DNA from: Patescibacteria group bacterium
Lineage (GTDB): Bacteria > Patescibacteriota > JAHJAL01
Assembly: GCA_018814055.1 (NCBI GenBank)
Contig: JAHJAL010000128.1
Location: 1 to 6,679, forward strand
Direction: 5' to 3'
Length of the DNA: 6,679 nucleotides
Below, one piece after another: positions 1-5,585 of the stretch. The notes beneath the pieces were generated by a model. The model saw only the letters and a list, made by a program, of their open reading frames with translations, was not told the origin of the DNA and made no database searches. The position numbers were made by a program, and so were the translations under genes. Positions within the stretch are counted from its first letter, which is position 1, and every line of letters starts with the position of its first letter.

Positions 1-207
1 CTCCGGGAAGCCCACAAAGACGACCGTGACAGTGATCCCGGCTGCGGCGAACTCGTCTCGGATCTGCTCGCGCCGCGCCGGAGTCCGCTGGCTGGCGTCC
101 GGCGCGTGCAGCTGTACGGTGGGCACGCCCAACCGCTTCACCGCGTCCACTCCTGCTCCCAGTCCGGCTCCCACGGAAGCGAACACCCCCGTCGCCCAAC
201 GCTCCAT
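1..207 (-). CDS. Sugar phosphate isomerase/epimerase-like protein, N-terminal 69 residues (runs off the window)
   Basis: Reading the minus strand from the ATG at 207-205 gives 69 uninterrupted codons to the window edge, so the C-terminal part is missing. The protein begins MERWATGVFASVGAGLGAG, followed by LGVPTVQLHAP near residues 26-36, then a helix and the strand ITVTVVFVGF near residues 58-67. This succession of a first TIM-barrel strand, 'GVPTVQLHAP' and 'GI.VT.VF.GF' matches the N-terminus of the xylose-isomerase-like TIM-barrel family (AP endonuclease family 2 fold), whose members isomerise or epimerise sugars or sugar phosphates. The exact substrate cannot be told, and the metal-binding residues lie beyond the edge. 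The start is supported by a strong Shine-Dalgarno (GGAGGAGG, complement of 213-220) four to five bases upstream of the ATG. The codons are GC-rich and unlike every gene right of ~465, so this gene belongs to the foreign segment. Confidence 0.75.
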   Translation of the reverse strand, partial: MERWATGVFASVGAGLGAGVDAVKRLGVPTVQLHAPDASQRTPARREQIRDEFAAAGITVTVVFVGFPE

Positions 208-271
208 ACCGTCCTCCTCCGGCTACGGCGGCCGACCGGCCGCCCGCTGAGATGGCACGGTCCGCCGGTCC

Positions 272-463
272 TCAGAACCGGGCCGTGCCGCAAACCTCCA
301 CCGTGTTCCCACCTCTGGCCTTAGCGCGCTGCACGGCGGCAAGCAGGGCGGTCTCCACCGCCGCAGCGCTGGCAGCCGTGGTCGGAAGCGACCGCGCCGC
401 GGCGGCCCAGGCTGCCGAGACGTGGGGGAGCACCGTCAACTCCGTGCGGGGGTCCGTACTCCA
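272..463 (-). CDS. C-terminal ~63 residues of an unrecognised GC-rich gene, 5' end cut at the join
   Basis: On the minus strand a frame stays open from about 463 to a TGA at 274-272. It encodes about 63 residues, including TELTVLPHVSAAWAAAARS and ending VEVCGTARF. It is alanine-rich and has strong G/C third positions, as expected for real coding DNA of a high-GC genome. It lies in the same direction as the isomerase gene and ends 64 bases before that gene's start, so the two probably form one operon. The family is not recognised. A sugar-metabolism partner such as a Gfo/Idh/MocA oxidoreductase would suit the neighbour, but no motif supports that. The 5' end has no start; the frame simply meets the compositional boundary near 460 and continues into antisense of the ABC-F gene, so the gene is broken by the join. 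GC-rich DNA keeps many frames open by chance, hence the moderate confidence. Confidence 0.45.
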   Translation of the reverse strand, partial: WSTDPRTELTVLPHVSAAWAAAARSLPTTAASAAAVETALLAAVQRAKARGGNTVEVCGTARF

Positions 464-470
464 GAATGAA
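455..470. other. Compositional breakpoint: probable chimeric join between two genomes
   Basis: Left of about 460 the DNA is GC-rich with minus-strand genes. Right of about 465 it is AT-rich and stays so for 6.2 kb. The change occurs within a few bases, in the stretch reading GTACTCCAGAATGAATTG. At this point a minus-strand reading frame loses its 5' end and the ABC-F gene loses its start codon and first strand. No transposase, terminal repeat, tRNA or integrase lies at the boundary. Loss of both gene ends without any mobile-element mark is what an artificial join (assembly error, amplification chimera or ligated fragments) produces. A real recombination event is possible but less likely. Confidence 0.8.
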
Positions 471-1871
471 TTGTTGTACGAGAATATGTCTTTTACTATT
501 CATACTGGAGAAAAGATTGGATTGATTGGTCCAAATGGATGTGGTAAGTCAACTTTGTTGAAGATGATTGCAGGTGACAAACGGGTTGATAAAGGGAGTA
601 TTGAAACCGGCGGAGAAAACATTGGATATTTGAAACAGTCAATCAAGTGTGAACTCAGTGATTCCGTCAGAGATTATTTGGGTTCTGATAATTTTGAATG
701 TCAAAAAGTTTTATCCAGTGTTGGATTGGAGGTATTGGATTTTGGTACAAAGGTTATGACATTGAGCGGCGGTCAAAAAACTCGACTGGGATTAGCGAAA
801 GTATTGTTGGAAAATCCGACTGCTATCTTGATGGACGAGCCAACAAATCATTTGGATTTGGAGGGTTTGGAGTGGTTGGAAGATTTTGTGAAGAATTTTT
901 GGGGTATTGTTGTGATAGTGTCTCATGATAGAAGGTTTTTGGATAATACGGTTGATAAGATATTTGAAATTGACCCAGTGAAGAAAATTGCTCGTGAATA
1001 TTCGGGTGGCTATAGTGATTATGTCAAAAAGAGACAAGAAGAGATAAAGCGGTATGAAATTGATTACAAGCAACAGCAAAAGACGAAGAAAAAGATGGAA
1101 GAGTGGATTGTTCTAAAAAGACAGCAGGCCAGTGTGTTCAAGGATCCTAAATTTGGCAAGCAACTAAGGGCAATGGAAAAAAGGATCGAAAGGGAGGTAT
1201 ATGGTGATTTGCTTGATAAACCAAAGGAATTTGAGGGGATTAGAGATTTGGATTTGGCTGGTGAATTACATCTGGATAAATTGGTTTTGCGGGTAAAAGA
1301 TATTGCTAAGCGGTTTGGAGATAAAGAAGTTTTAAAAGGTGTTAATTTGGAAATGCGTGGACCGGGGCGAGTTTTGTTGTCAGGGAAAAATGGAAGCGGA
1401 AAGTCTACTCTTTTGAAAATTATTGCCGGTAAGTTGTTGCCCGATAGCGGTGAAATGATGATTGGAGAAAATGTTGGTATTGGTTATTTTGCGCAGGAAC
1501 AAGAAGAGTTGGATATGAAAAAGACTGTGTTGGACGAGTATATGTCGGGGAATGAACTGGATATTTCTTTATCAACAGCCAGAAAAGTGCTGGGGGCTTT
1601 TGGATTCGGTGGAGATGATGTATACAAAAAAATTGAAACTCTTAGTTTTGGCCAGAGAGTGAGGTTGGTATTTGCCAAATTGGCATTTGGAAATAATGCG
1701 CTATTGGTTTTGGATGAACCGACTAATCATTTGGATATACCAACTAGGGAGGTGGTAGAGGAGGCATTGAAAAATTACAAGGGAGCAATATTGATGGTGT
1801 CACATGATAGATATTTCGTTGAGAATATAGGGGTGACTAGAGAATTGATATTGGAGGGTGGTAGAATGTAA
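465..1871 (+). CDS. ABC-F family ATPase (ribosome-associated type), N-terminus missing
   Basis: Twin-cassette soluble ABC protein with no membrane segments. Counting from Asn at 465, cassette 1 has Walker A GPNGCGKS at residues 22-29, signature LSGGQ at 100-104, Walker B with MDEPTNHLD around 123-131, and SHD at 153-155. A charged linker of about 70 residues (roughly 186-255), rich in Lys, Glu and Gln, follows. Cassette 2 has Walker A GKNGSGKS at 307-314, signature LSFGQ at 393-397, Walker B LDEPTNHLD around 416-424, and SHD at 446-448. The duplicated DEPTNHLD motifs and the linker are the hallmark of ABC-F proteins (EttA/Uup/YdiF/ARE type), which bind the ribosomal E site and act in translation or antibiotic protection. 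The open frame formally runs back to 252, but that part is GC-rich foreign DNA. Family members usually have Walker A near residue 35, so about 14 residues and the true start are lost at the join. The protein ends directly after cassette 2 with no C-terminal extension. The exporter ATPase starts 30 bases downstream. Subfamily is not assigned. Confidence 0.93.
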   Translation, partial: NELLYENMSFTIHTGEKIGLIGPNGCGKSTLLKMIAGDKRVDKGSIETGGENIGYLKQSIKCELSDSVRDYLGSDNFECQKVLSSVGLEVLDFGTKVMTLSGGQKTRLGLAKVLLENPTAILMDEPTNHLDLEGLEWLEDFVKNFWGIVVIVSHDRRFLDNTVDKIFEIDPVKKIAREYSGGYSDYVKKRQEEIKRYEIDYKQQQKTKKKMEEWIVLKRQQASVFKDPKFGKQLRAMEKRIEREVYGDLLDKPKEFEGIRDLDLAGELHLDKLVLRVKDIAKRFGDKEVLKGVNLEMRGPGRVLLSGKNGSGKSTLLKIIAGKLLPDSGEMMIGENVGIGYFAQEQEELDMKKTVLDEYMSGNELDISLSTARKVLGAFGFGGDDVYKKIETLSFGQRVRLVFAKLAFGNNALLVLDEPTNHLDIPTREVVEEALKNYKGAILMVSHDRYFVENIGVTRELILEGGRM

Positions 1872-1901
1872 CAAAAGGATATTTATAAGGAGACTCATAA
1901 G

Positions 1902-2873
1902 ATGGCTAGAGCGATCATTGTTAGGGATTTGTCGAAGATGTTTGAGATGACCCGTAAGGAGGAGGGATTCTGGAATTCAGTCAAGGGATTGTTTAGTGCC
2001 AAAAAACAGTACGTGAAGGCGGTAAGTGGGATAACGTTTGATATTGAGAGAGGTGAGTTGATTGGTTTTTTGGGGCCAAATGGTGCTGGCAAGACGACTA
2101 CTTTGAAAATGTTGTCTGGTATTTTGTATCCAACTAGTGGTTCGGCCCAAGTGTTGGGGTATTATCCATGGGACCACCAGGATGAATACAAGAGACAGAT
2201 TGCGATGGTGATGGGCCAGAAATCACAGTTATGGTGGGATTTACCAGCGATTGAAACTTTCCTTCTGAATCGGGATATTTACGAAATTCCGGAGAAGCGT
2301 TTTAGGAAAAATCTGGATGATTTATCTAGTATGTTGAATATTGACAAAAAATTGGAAGTTCCAGTTCGAAAGTTGTCTTTGGGACAAAGAATGAAATGTG
2401 AACTGATCGCGGCTTTATTGCATGATCCAAAGGTAGTTTTTCTCGACGAGCCAACGATTGGTTTGGATGTTACTAGCCAAAAAGCAGTCCGGAATTTTAT
2501 CAAAGAGTATAATCAGAATAAAAATGCCATAATTATTTTGACCAGTCATTATATGGAGGATGTTAAAGAGTTGTGCAAGAGAGTGATTATAATCAATCAG
2601 GGTGAAAAGATATATGATGACTCATATAGTGGTTTGGTAAAAAAATATGCTCAAGATAAGCAGATTGCGTTGGTTTTTGACAAAAAGGTGTTAAAAAAAG
2701 ATCTGTTGAAATATGGTAAGATTTTGGAGTTTGACAAGTATCGAGCAGTTATTTCAGTGCCCAGATCGGATGTCAAAATAGTCTTGGGAAAAGTGGTAAA
2801 GGAATTACCGATTGATGATATTGATGTCAAAGAGAAGGAAGCTGCCGATATTATCAGGGAGATATTTGGGTAA
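1902..2873 (+). CDS. ABC-2 exporter ATPase subunit, COG4586 type
   Basis: Single-cassette ABC ATPase of 323 residues that would power the two permeases encoded directly downstream. Walker A GPNGAGKT is at residues 58-65, the Q-loop region MGQKSQLWWDLP around 103-114, signature LSLGQ at 158-162, Walker B FLDEPTIGLD with D182 and E183, and the switch histidine H216 in TSHYM. An insertion between the first strands (EEGFWNSVKGLF, about 20-31) and the 'MGQKSQLWWDLP' and 'GQRMKCELIAALLHDP' blocks are characteristic of COG4586, the ATPase always found with COG4587/COG3694 permeases. About 80 residues after the H-loop form the usual C-terminal regulatory tail. The start is fixed by AAGGAG at 1887-1892, nine bases before the ATG. 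The stop is eight bases from the first permease, so the genes are very likely translated from one mRNA. Some relatives are reported to export toxic organic cations such as viologens; substrate is not deducible here. Confidence 0.93.
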   Translation: MARAIIVRDLSKMFEMTRKEEGFWNSVKGLFSAKKQYVKAVSGITFDIERGELIGFLGPNGAGKTTTLKMLSGILYPTSGSAQVLGYYPWDHQDEYKRQIAMVMGQKSQLWWDLPAIETFLLNRDIYEIPEKRFRKNLDDLSSMLNIDKKLEVPVRKLSLGQRMKCELIAALLHDPKVVFLDEPTIGLDVTSQKAVRNFIKEYNQNKNAIIILTSHYMEDVKELCKRVIIINQGEKIYDDSYSGLVKKYAQDKQIALVFDKKVLKKDLLKYGKILEFDKYRAVISVPRSDVKIVLGKVVKELPIDDIDVKEKEAADIIREIFG

Positions 2874-2881
2874 TCTGTTTT

Positions 2882-3685
2882 ATGTTTTCTATTTGGAAAA
2901 AATACAAGCGGTTATTTGTGAATTCCTGGCAAGCGACGTTGGCTTTCCGGGCGAATTTCTTTGTGCAATTGATTATGAGGGGTTTGGGGTTTTTGATAAT
3001 AATATTTTTGTGGAAAGCGGTTTATGCGCAAAGTGGGGATATTGGCGGATTTACTTTCAAGGAATTATTGACTTATTTTTTGATTGTAGAAATCTTTCGA
3101 CATTTTATGTCTCATGAGACTTTTCGTGATATTCAGGAGGACGTGCGAGATGGGCGGATTGCCAATTGGTTGGTATTACCACTCAATTCGATGTATGTGT
3201 ATTTTGCCAATAATTTAGCACGAAATATAGTGGCACTTTTTTTCTATATTGTGCCGGTAGCACTAATTATTCTTTTTACTGATTATTTTGTGGGTCCGGC
3301 TAATGGGTGGTATTTTTTGATGACTGTGGGTATGGGAATTATTGGTTTATTTAGTAGTATGTTTCTATATACCTTGTTTGGTAGTATGGCTTTTTGGACA
3401 GTGGAGACAGGGAGTATTATTTGGGCGGTAAATTTTATTGTCATGTTTTTCGCGGGCAAGATGATACCGGTGCAGTTTTTTCCTGATTTGTTGAGGGCTG
3501 TTATCGAAAATTCACCGTTGGTGGTAATTTTTAATTTGCCCGCCTCGTTGTATTTGGGGAAATTTACGTATCAGGAAGCAGTGTGGCAATTTGTAATACA
3601 GATTGGTTGGATGATTATGATTTATATAATATTGGCTTGGGTGTGGAGAAGGGGAGTGAAGAAGTTGGAATTGGTGGGAGGTTAG
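2882..3685 (+). CDS. ABC-2 exporter permease 1, COG4587-like (ABC2_membrane_6/DUF990 family)
   Basis: Integral membrane protein of 267 residues with about six hydrophobic segments, near residues 26-48, 60-76, 112-133, 142-166, 176-197 and 235-256, after a short basic N-terminus (WKKYKRLF). Family marks are FRAN at 22-25, LWKAVY at 43-48, GGFTFKELLTYF at 55-66, the cytoplasmic loop DGRIANWLVLPLNSMYVYF at 90-108, and a C-terminal tail WRRGVKKLELVGG, as in COG4587 permeases. It would form one half of the transmembrane pore, paired with the permease encoded four bases downstream and driven by the ATPase encoded upstream. No periplasmic binding protein gene is adjacent and the architecture is ABC-2, so export is inferred. 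The Shine-Dalgarno before the ATG is weak; translation probably couples to the preceding stop eight bases away. The substrate is unknown. Confidence 0.88.
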   Translation: MFSIWKKYKRLFVNSWQATLAFRANFFVQLIMRGLGFLIIIFLWKAVYAQSGDIGGFTFKELLTYFLIVEIFRHFMSHETFRDIQEDVRDGRIANWLVLPLNSMYVYFANNLARNIVALFFYIVPVALIILFTDYFVGPANGWYFLMTVGMGIIGLFSSMFLYTLFGSMAFWTVETGSIIWAVNFIVMFFAGKMIPVQFFPDLLRAVIENSPLVVIFNLPASLYLGKFTYQEAVWQFVIQIGWMIMIYIILAWVWRRGVKKLELVGG

Positions 3686-3689
3686 AAAT

Positions 3690-4484
3690 ATGGGTAGATA
3701 CTGGCGGGTATTTGGGAGGATAACCAAGATGTCGTTGATGCGGATGTTTTTGTATAGGGTGAACTCCTGGACAAATATGGTGGCTGCAGCTGCATATTTT
3801 GTGGCGCAAGTGTTATTTATTGAATACCTGTTGAATGCTGGTAGTGTGGGGGGTATTGGTGGATATAGTAAAAGTGAATTGTATCTGGTTTTTGCTTTTT
3901 CTCAGGTGACAATTATGTTTGTTTTTTGGTTTGTAACTGATAATGTGGTAGATACAATCCGCTGTATTTATCGGGGGCAATTGGATTTTTATCTGATTAG
4001 ACCGATGAATCCGGTATTTTTGACCATGTATCAAAAGTTTTCCGGTGTGCAGAATTTGACAATTATTGGATATCTGTTGGTATTGTTTCCGTATCTGCTG
4101 ATCAAAAATGATTATGGTCTGGATTGTATTGGATGGTTACAGATTGGGTATGTAGTGTTTTTTTCAATTTTAATATACTCGATGTTGTACTGGATAGCGG
4201 CTTTAGTAAATTTTTACTGGCAAAATTTCTGGGGTTTGTGGTGGTTTATCAATAATACTGGTGATATTACTCGTTGGCCCAAGAATGTGTATCCGTATTT
4301 TCTGCAAGTGGCGTTGACTTATTTGATACCTCTTTTTTTGATAGAAAACCCTATTTATGATATTTTGCGAGGGACTTTTTCTTTTGATTTGGGTTTGCAG
4401 ATATTATTGGTGGCGGTGATAATGTTGGTAATTATTGCAATCTTGTGGAAAGATGGTTTGAAAAGATATAATTCAGCGGCATAA
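3690..4484 (+). CDS. ABC-2 exporter permease 2, COG3694-like (ABC2_membrane_6/DUF990 family)
   Basis: Second membrane subunit of 264 residues with hydrophobic segments near 28-49, 62-82, 121-138, 148-173, 203-220 and 232-253. The conserved loop YRGQLDFYLIRPMNPVF at 94-110 follows the same 'G-x-hydrophobic-LxxP' pattern as permease 1. The block TRWPKNVYP at 194-202 and the ending WKDGLKRYNSAA are typical of COG3694 partners. It lies four bases after permease 1. Its Shine-Dalgarno GGGAGG (3676-3681) sits inside the last codons of the previous gene, so the two permeases are probably made in fixed ratio. Together with the upstream ATPase it completes a COG4586-COG4587-COG3694 exporter. It is the last gene of the operon: a hairpin and an oppositely directed tRNA follow. 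It could be mistaken for a homodimeric permease, but the two permeases clearly differ in sequence. Confidence 0.88.
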   Translation: MGRYWRVFGRITKMSLMRMFLYRVNSWTNMVAAAAYFVAQVLFIEYLLNAGSVGGIGGYSKSELYLVFAFSQVTIMFVFWFVTDNVVDTIRCIYRGQLDFYLIRPMNPVFLTMYQKFSGVQNLTIIGYLLVLFPYLLIKNDYGLDCIGWLQIGYVVFFSILIYSMLYWIAALVNFYWQNFWGLWWFINNTGDITRWPKNVYPYFLQVALTYLIPLFLIENPIYDILRGTFSFDLGLQILLVAVIMLVIIAILWKDGLKRYNSAA

Positions 4485-4511
4485 AAAATAAACACAAAAC
4501 AGTGTTTATTT
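4483..4511 (-). terminator. Rho-independent terminator of tRNA-Gly
   Basis: A 10-base-pair stem pairs 4486-4495 (AAATAAACAC on the plus strand) with 4502-4511 (GTGTTTATTT) around a six-base loop. Read on the minus strand, the stem comes seven bases after the tRNA 3' end and its descending arm runs into six consecutive T residues (complement of 4488-4483). That is the layout of an intrinsic terminator for the tRNA. Read on the plus strand, the hairpin lies directly after the permease stop but is followed by TGAAAAAA, so it is a poor terminator for the exporter operon, although the structure may still slow read-through or protect the mRNA end. Confidence 0.75.
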
Positions 4512-4517
4512 GAAAAA

Positions 4518-4589
4518 AGCGGGCAACGGGAATCGAACCCGTATCTCTACCATGGCAAGGTAGTATAATAGCCTTTATACTATGCCCGC
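4518..4589 (-). tRNA. tRNA-Gly (anticodon GCC)
   Basis: The minus strand folds as a 72-base tRNA. The acceptor stem is GCGGGCA with TGCCCGC. The D-arm has GG in its loop (AAAGGCTA). The anticodon stem CTACC/GGTAG encloses TTGCCAT with anticodon GCC, which reads GGC and GGT glycine codons. The variable loop is short, and the T-arm is ACGGG/CCCGT around TTCGATT. The discriminator base is U73, usual for bacterial tRNA-Gly. The 3' CCA is not encoded: the gene continues TTTTTC, so a CCA-adding enzyme must finish it. The D-stem is weak, with a G-U pair and a possible mismatch, as in many AT-rich genomes. The gene converges with the exporter operon and is divergent from the ParB/Srx-like gene. Confidence 0.95.
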
Positions 4590-4609
4590 TTAAATGTAAG
4601 CTATTTTTA

Positions 4610-4640
4610 ATTATAACAAATAAATATTTTTTGAAAACAA
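4610..4640 (-). promoter_or_regulatory. Promoter of tRNA-Gly (extended -10)
   Basis: On the minus strand the sequence TGTTATAAT provides a perfect TATAAT (complement of 4615-4610) preceded by the TGn extension. A weak -35 is possible in TTGTTTTC (complement of 4640-4633), with 17 to 19 bases of spacing depending on register. Transcription would start near 4603, giving a leader of about 14 bases before the tRNA. This is the only plausible promoter between the tRNA and the divergent gene on its right. Confidence 0.65.
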
Positions 4641-4644
4641 GATG

Positions 4645-4653
4645 TGTGATAAT
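4645..4653 (+). promoter_or_regulatory. Candidate extended -10 promoter for the ParB/Srx-like gene
   Basis: TGTGATAAT is an extended -10 (TGn plus GATAAT, five of six consensus bases). It would start transcription near 4660, about 27 bases before the ATG at 4687. No good -35 is seen at the expected distance. The element nearly matches the rnpB -10 (TGTGATTAT), which supports a shared local promoter style. It lies back to back with the tRNA promoter, so the two may compete for RNA polymerase. Confidence 0.45.
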
Positions 4654-4686
4654 GGATTTAGAATTACTAATTAATATGTAGAGATT

Positions 4687-5553
4687 ATGAACGAGTTGAT
4701 TTACCCGAAACATATTTATGATCCATCGCGAAGACAAATAGCGGTGGAGTATTTGGAGCATGAATTGCGAAAGATGTTGCCCAGTGCGCAGGATAAGAAT
4801 ATATGGAAGTTGATTGATAAGGATGTGGCGGATTGGTTTGAAAACAATAATACTCTGGCGCCGGTGCGGGATTTTTGGAATGGGTTTCATGGGATTTCTA
4901 GGGGGTTTAGGATGAACGCGTTGGTGTATCGCATAACATCAAAAAATATTGAGTGGACCAAGGAAGAGGTAAATATTGATGGTTTAAAATTTGTTACTAG
5001 GGGTATTCGAGGATTGAAGATGTTTACCAAGGCGCCGATGGTGAGTGAAGTGATAGATTGGTATAAAGATGCTGATAATACACAGGTGAAAAAAGAGGTA
5101 ATGGCAGAATTGGAAGATCCGGAAATTTTGAAAATAATTCGAGATGATGATCCAATAATGGTAATTGATGATATGGATGATGGGGTAACGAAGTTGATTC
5201 ATGATGGTAATCATCGTGTGATGAGGAGAGTTTTGCGGGGAGAATCAAAGATTTGGGCATATATGGGGCGAAAGGTAGCCGATCCAATGATTTATGAACA
5301 TTGGGTGCCAACGCAGCTCTTGATTGATGTGTTGCGGCATGGCAAGTATGAGATAGAGAAAGATGGCCAGAGTGAGGAAGCATATGTAAAAGTGATTTTT
5401 GATTTATTGAAAAATTCAACTGCCGCTCGGATCGAATTTTCAAACAGGGTATTGAAGCAAGGAGTAGAAATTGACAAAAGAATTTATGAACGAGTAAAAA
5501 AACTTTGTGAGGAAAATAATATTGAAATACCGGAAGATAGGTATTGGTCTTGA
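4687..5553 (+). CDS. Hypothetical protein with ParB/sulfiredoxin-fold (ParB_N/Srx-like) motif
   Basis: Soluble protein of 288 residues with no signal peptide or membrane segment. Residues 157-200 show a strand PIMVIDD, a loop, and KLIHDGNHRVMRRVLRGE with DGNHR at 173-177, followed by IWAYMG. A strand, then 'hDGxHR' and a helix, is the nucleotide-binding signature of the ParB N-terminal/sulfiredoxin fold, shared by ParB CTPases, free serine kinases and several modification enzymes. No helix-turn-helix follows, so it is not a full chromosome-partitioning ParB. The N-terminal ~110 residues (predicted helical, with aromatic block NTLAPVRDFWNGFHG at 55-69) and the C-terminal ~80 residues (charged, helical) match no family I recognise. 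The gene stands alone between divergent tRNA-Gly and rnpB and ends in TGA overlapping the rnpB -35. Its Shine-Dalgarno (TAGAGAT, 4679-4685) is weak; upstream ATG at 4675 is closed at once by TAG. The coding call is firm; the biochemical role is unknown. Confidence 0.85.
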   Translation: MNELIYPKHIYDPSRRQIAVEYLEHELRKMLPSAQDKNIWKLIDKDVADWFENNNTLAPVRDFWNGFHGISRGFRMNALVYRITSKNIEWTKEEVNIDGLKFVTRGIRGLKMFTKAPMVSEVIDWYKDADNTQVKKEVMAELEDPEILKIIRDDDPIMVIDDMDDGVTKLIHDGNHRVMRRVLRGESKIWAYMGRKVADPMIYEHWVPTQLLIDVLRHGKYEIEKDGQSEEAYVKVIFDLLKNSTAARIEFSNRVLKQGVEIDKRIYERVKKLCEENNIEIPEDRYWS

Positions 5554-5578
5554 CTGCAGCGGTTGTGTGTGTGATTAT
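5550..5578 (+). promoter_or_regulatory. rnpB promoter (TTGACT, 17 bases, extended -10)
   Basis: TTGACT at 5550-5555 is a near-perfect -35. After exactly 17 bases comes GATTAT at 5573-5578, with a TGn extension at 5570-5572. The predicted start, seven to eight bases downstream at about 5586, coincides with the first base of the RNase P P1 helix. The -35 contains the TGA stop codon (5551-5553) of the preceding gene, so promoter and coding end share bases. This is the strongest promoter match in the window. Confidence 0.75.
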
Positions 5579-5585
5579 GTAGATT

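Noticed and set aside
26..324. Two plus-strand open frames (26-250 and 106-324) in the GC-rich segment
   Set aside because: They are shadows opposite the isomerase gene, which has a recognisable protein sequence and a strong Shine-Dalgarno on the minus strand.
252..464. N-terminal 71-residue extension of the ABC-F reading frame starting at ATG 252
   Set aside because: It lies entirely in the GC-rich segment, is antisense to a better coding frame, resembles no ABC-F N-terminus, and is open only because the join happens to keep the frame.
792..1079. A 95-residue minus-strand open frame inside the ABC-F gene
   Set aside because: It is antisense to highly conserved Walker B and linker codons and has no plausible start site or motif.
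4432..4890. A 152-residue minus-strand open frame
   Set aside because: It runs through the tRNA, its promoter and terminator, and the antisense of two real genes; its translation has no family features.
4687..5553. Chromosome-partitioning ParB
   Set aside because: There is no helix-turn-helix, no adjacent parA, and only the DGNHR core motif is shared.
5551..5583. UGA recoding to glycine, as in Gracilibacteria and Absconditabacteria
   Set aside because: No intact gene contains an internal TGA. The single TGA terminator, at 5551-5553, is directly followed by a promoter and rnpB, so the standard bacterial code suffices.
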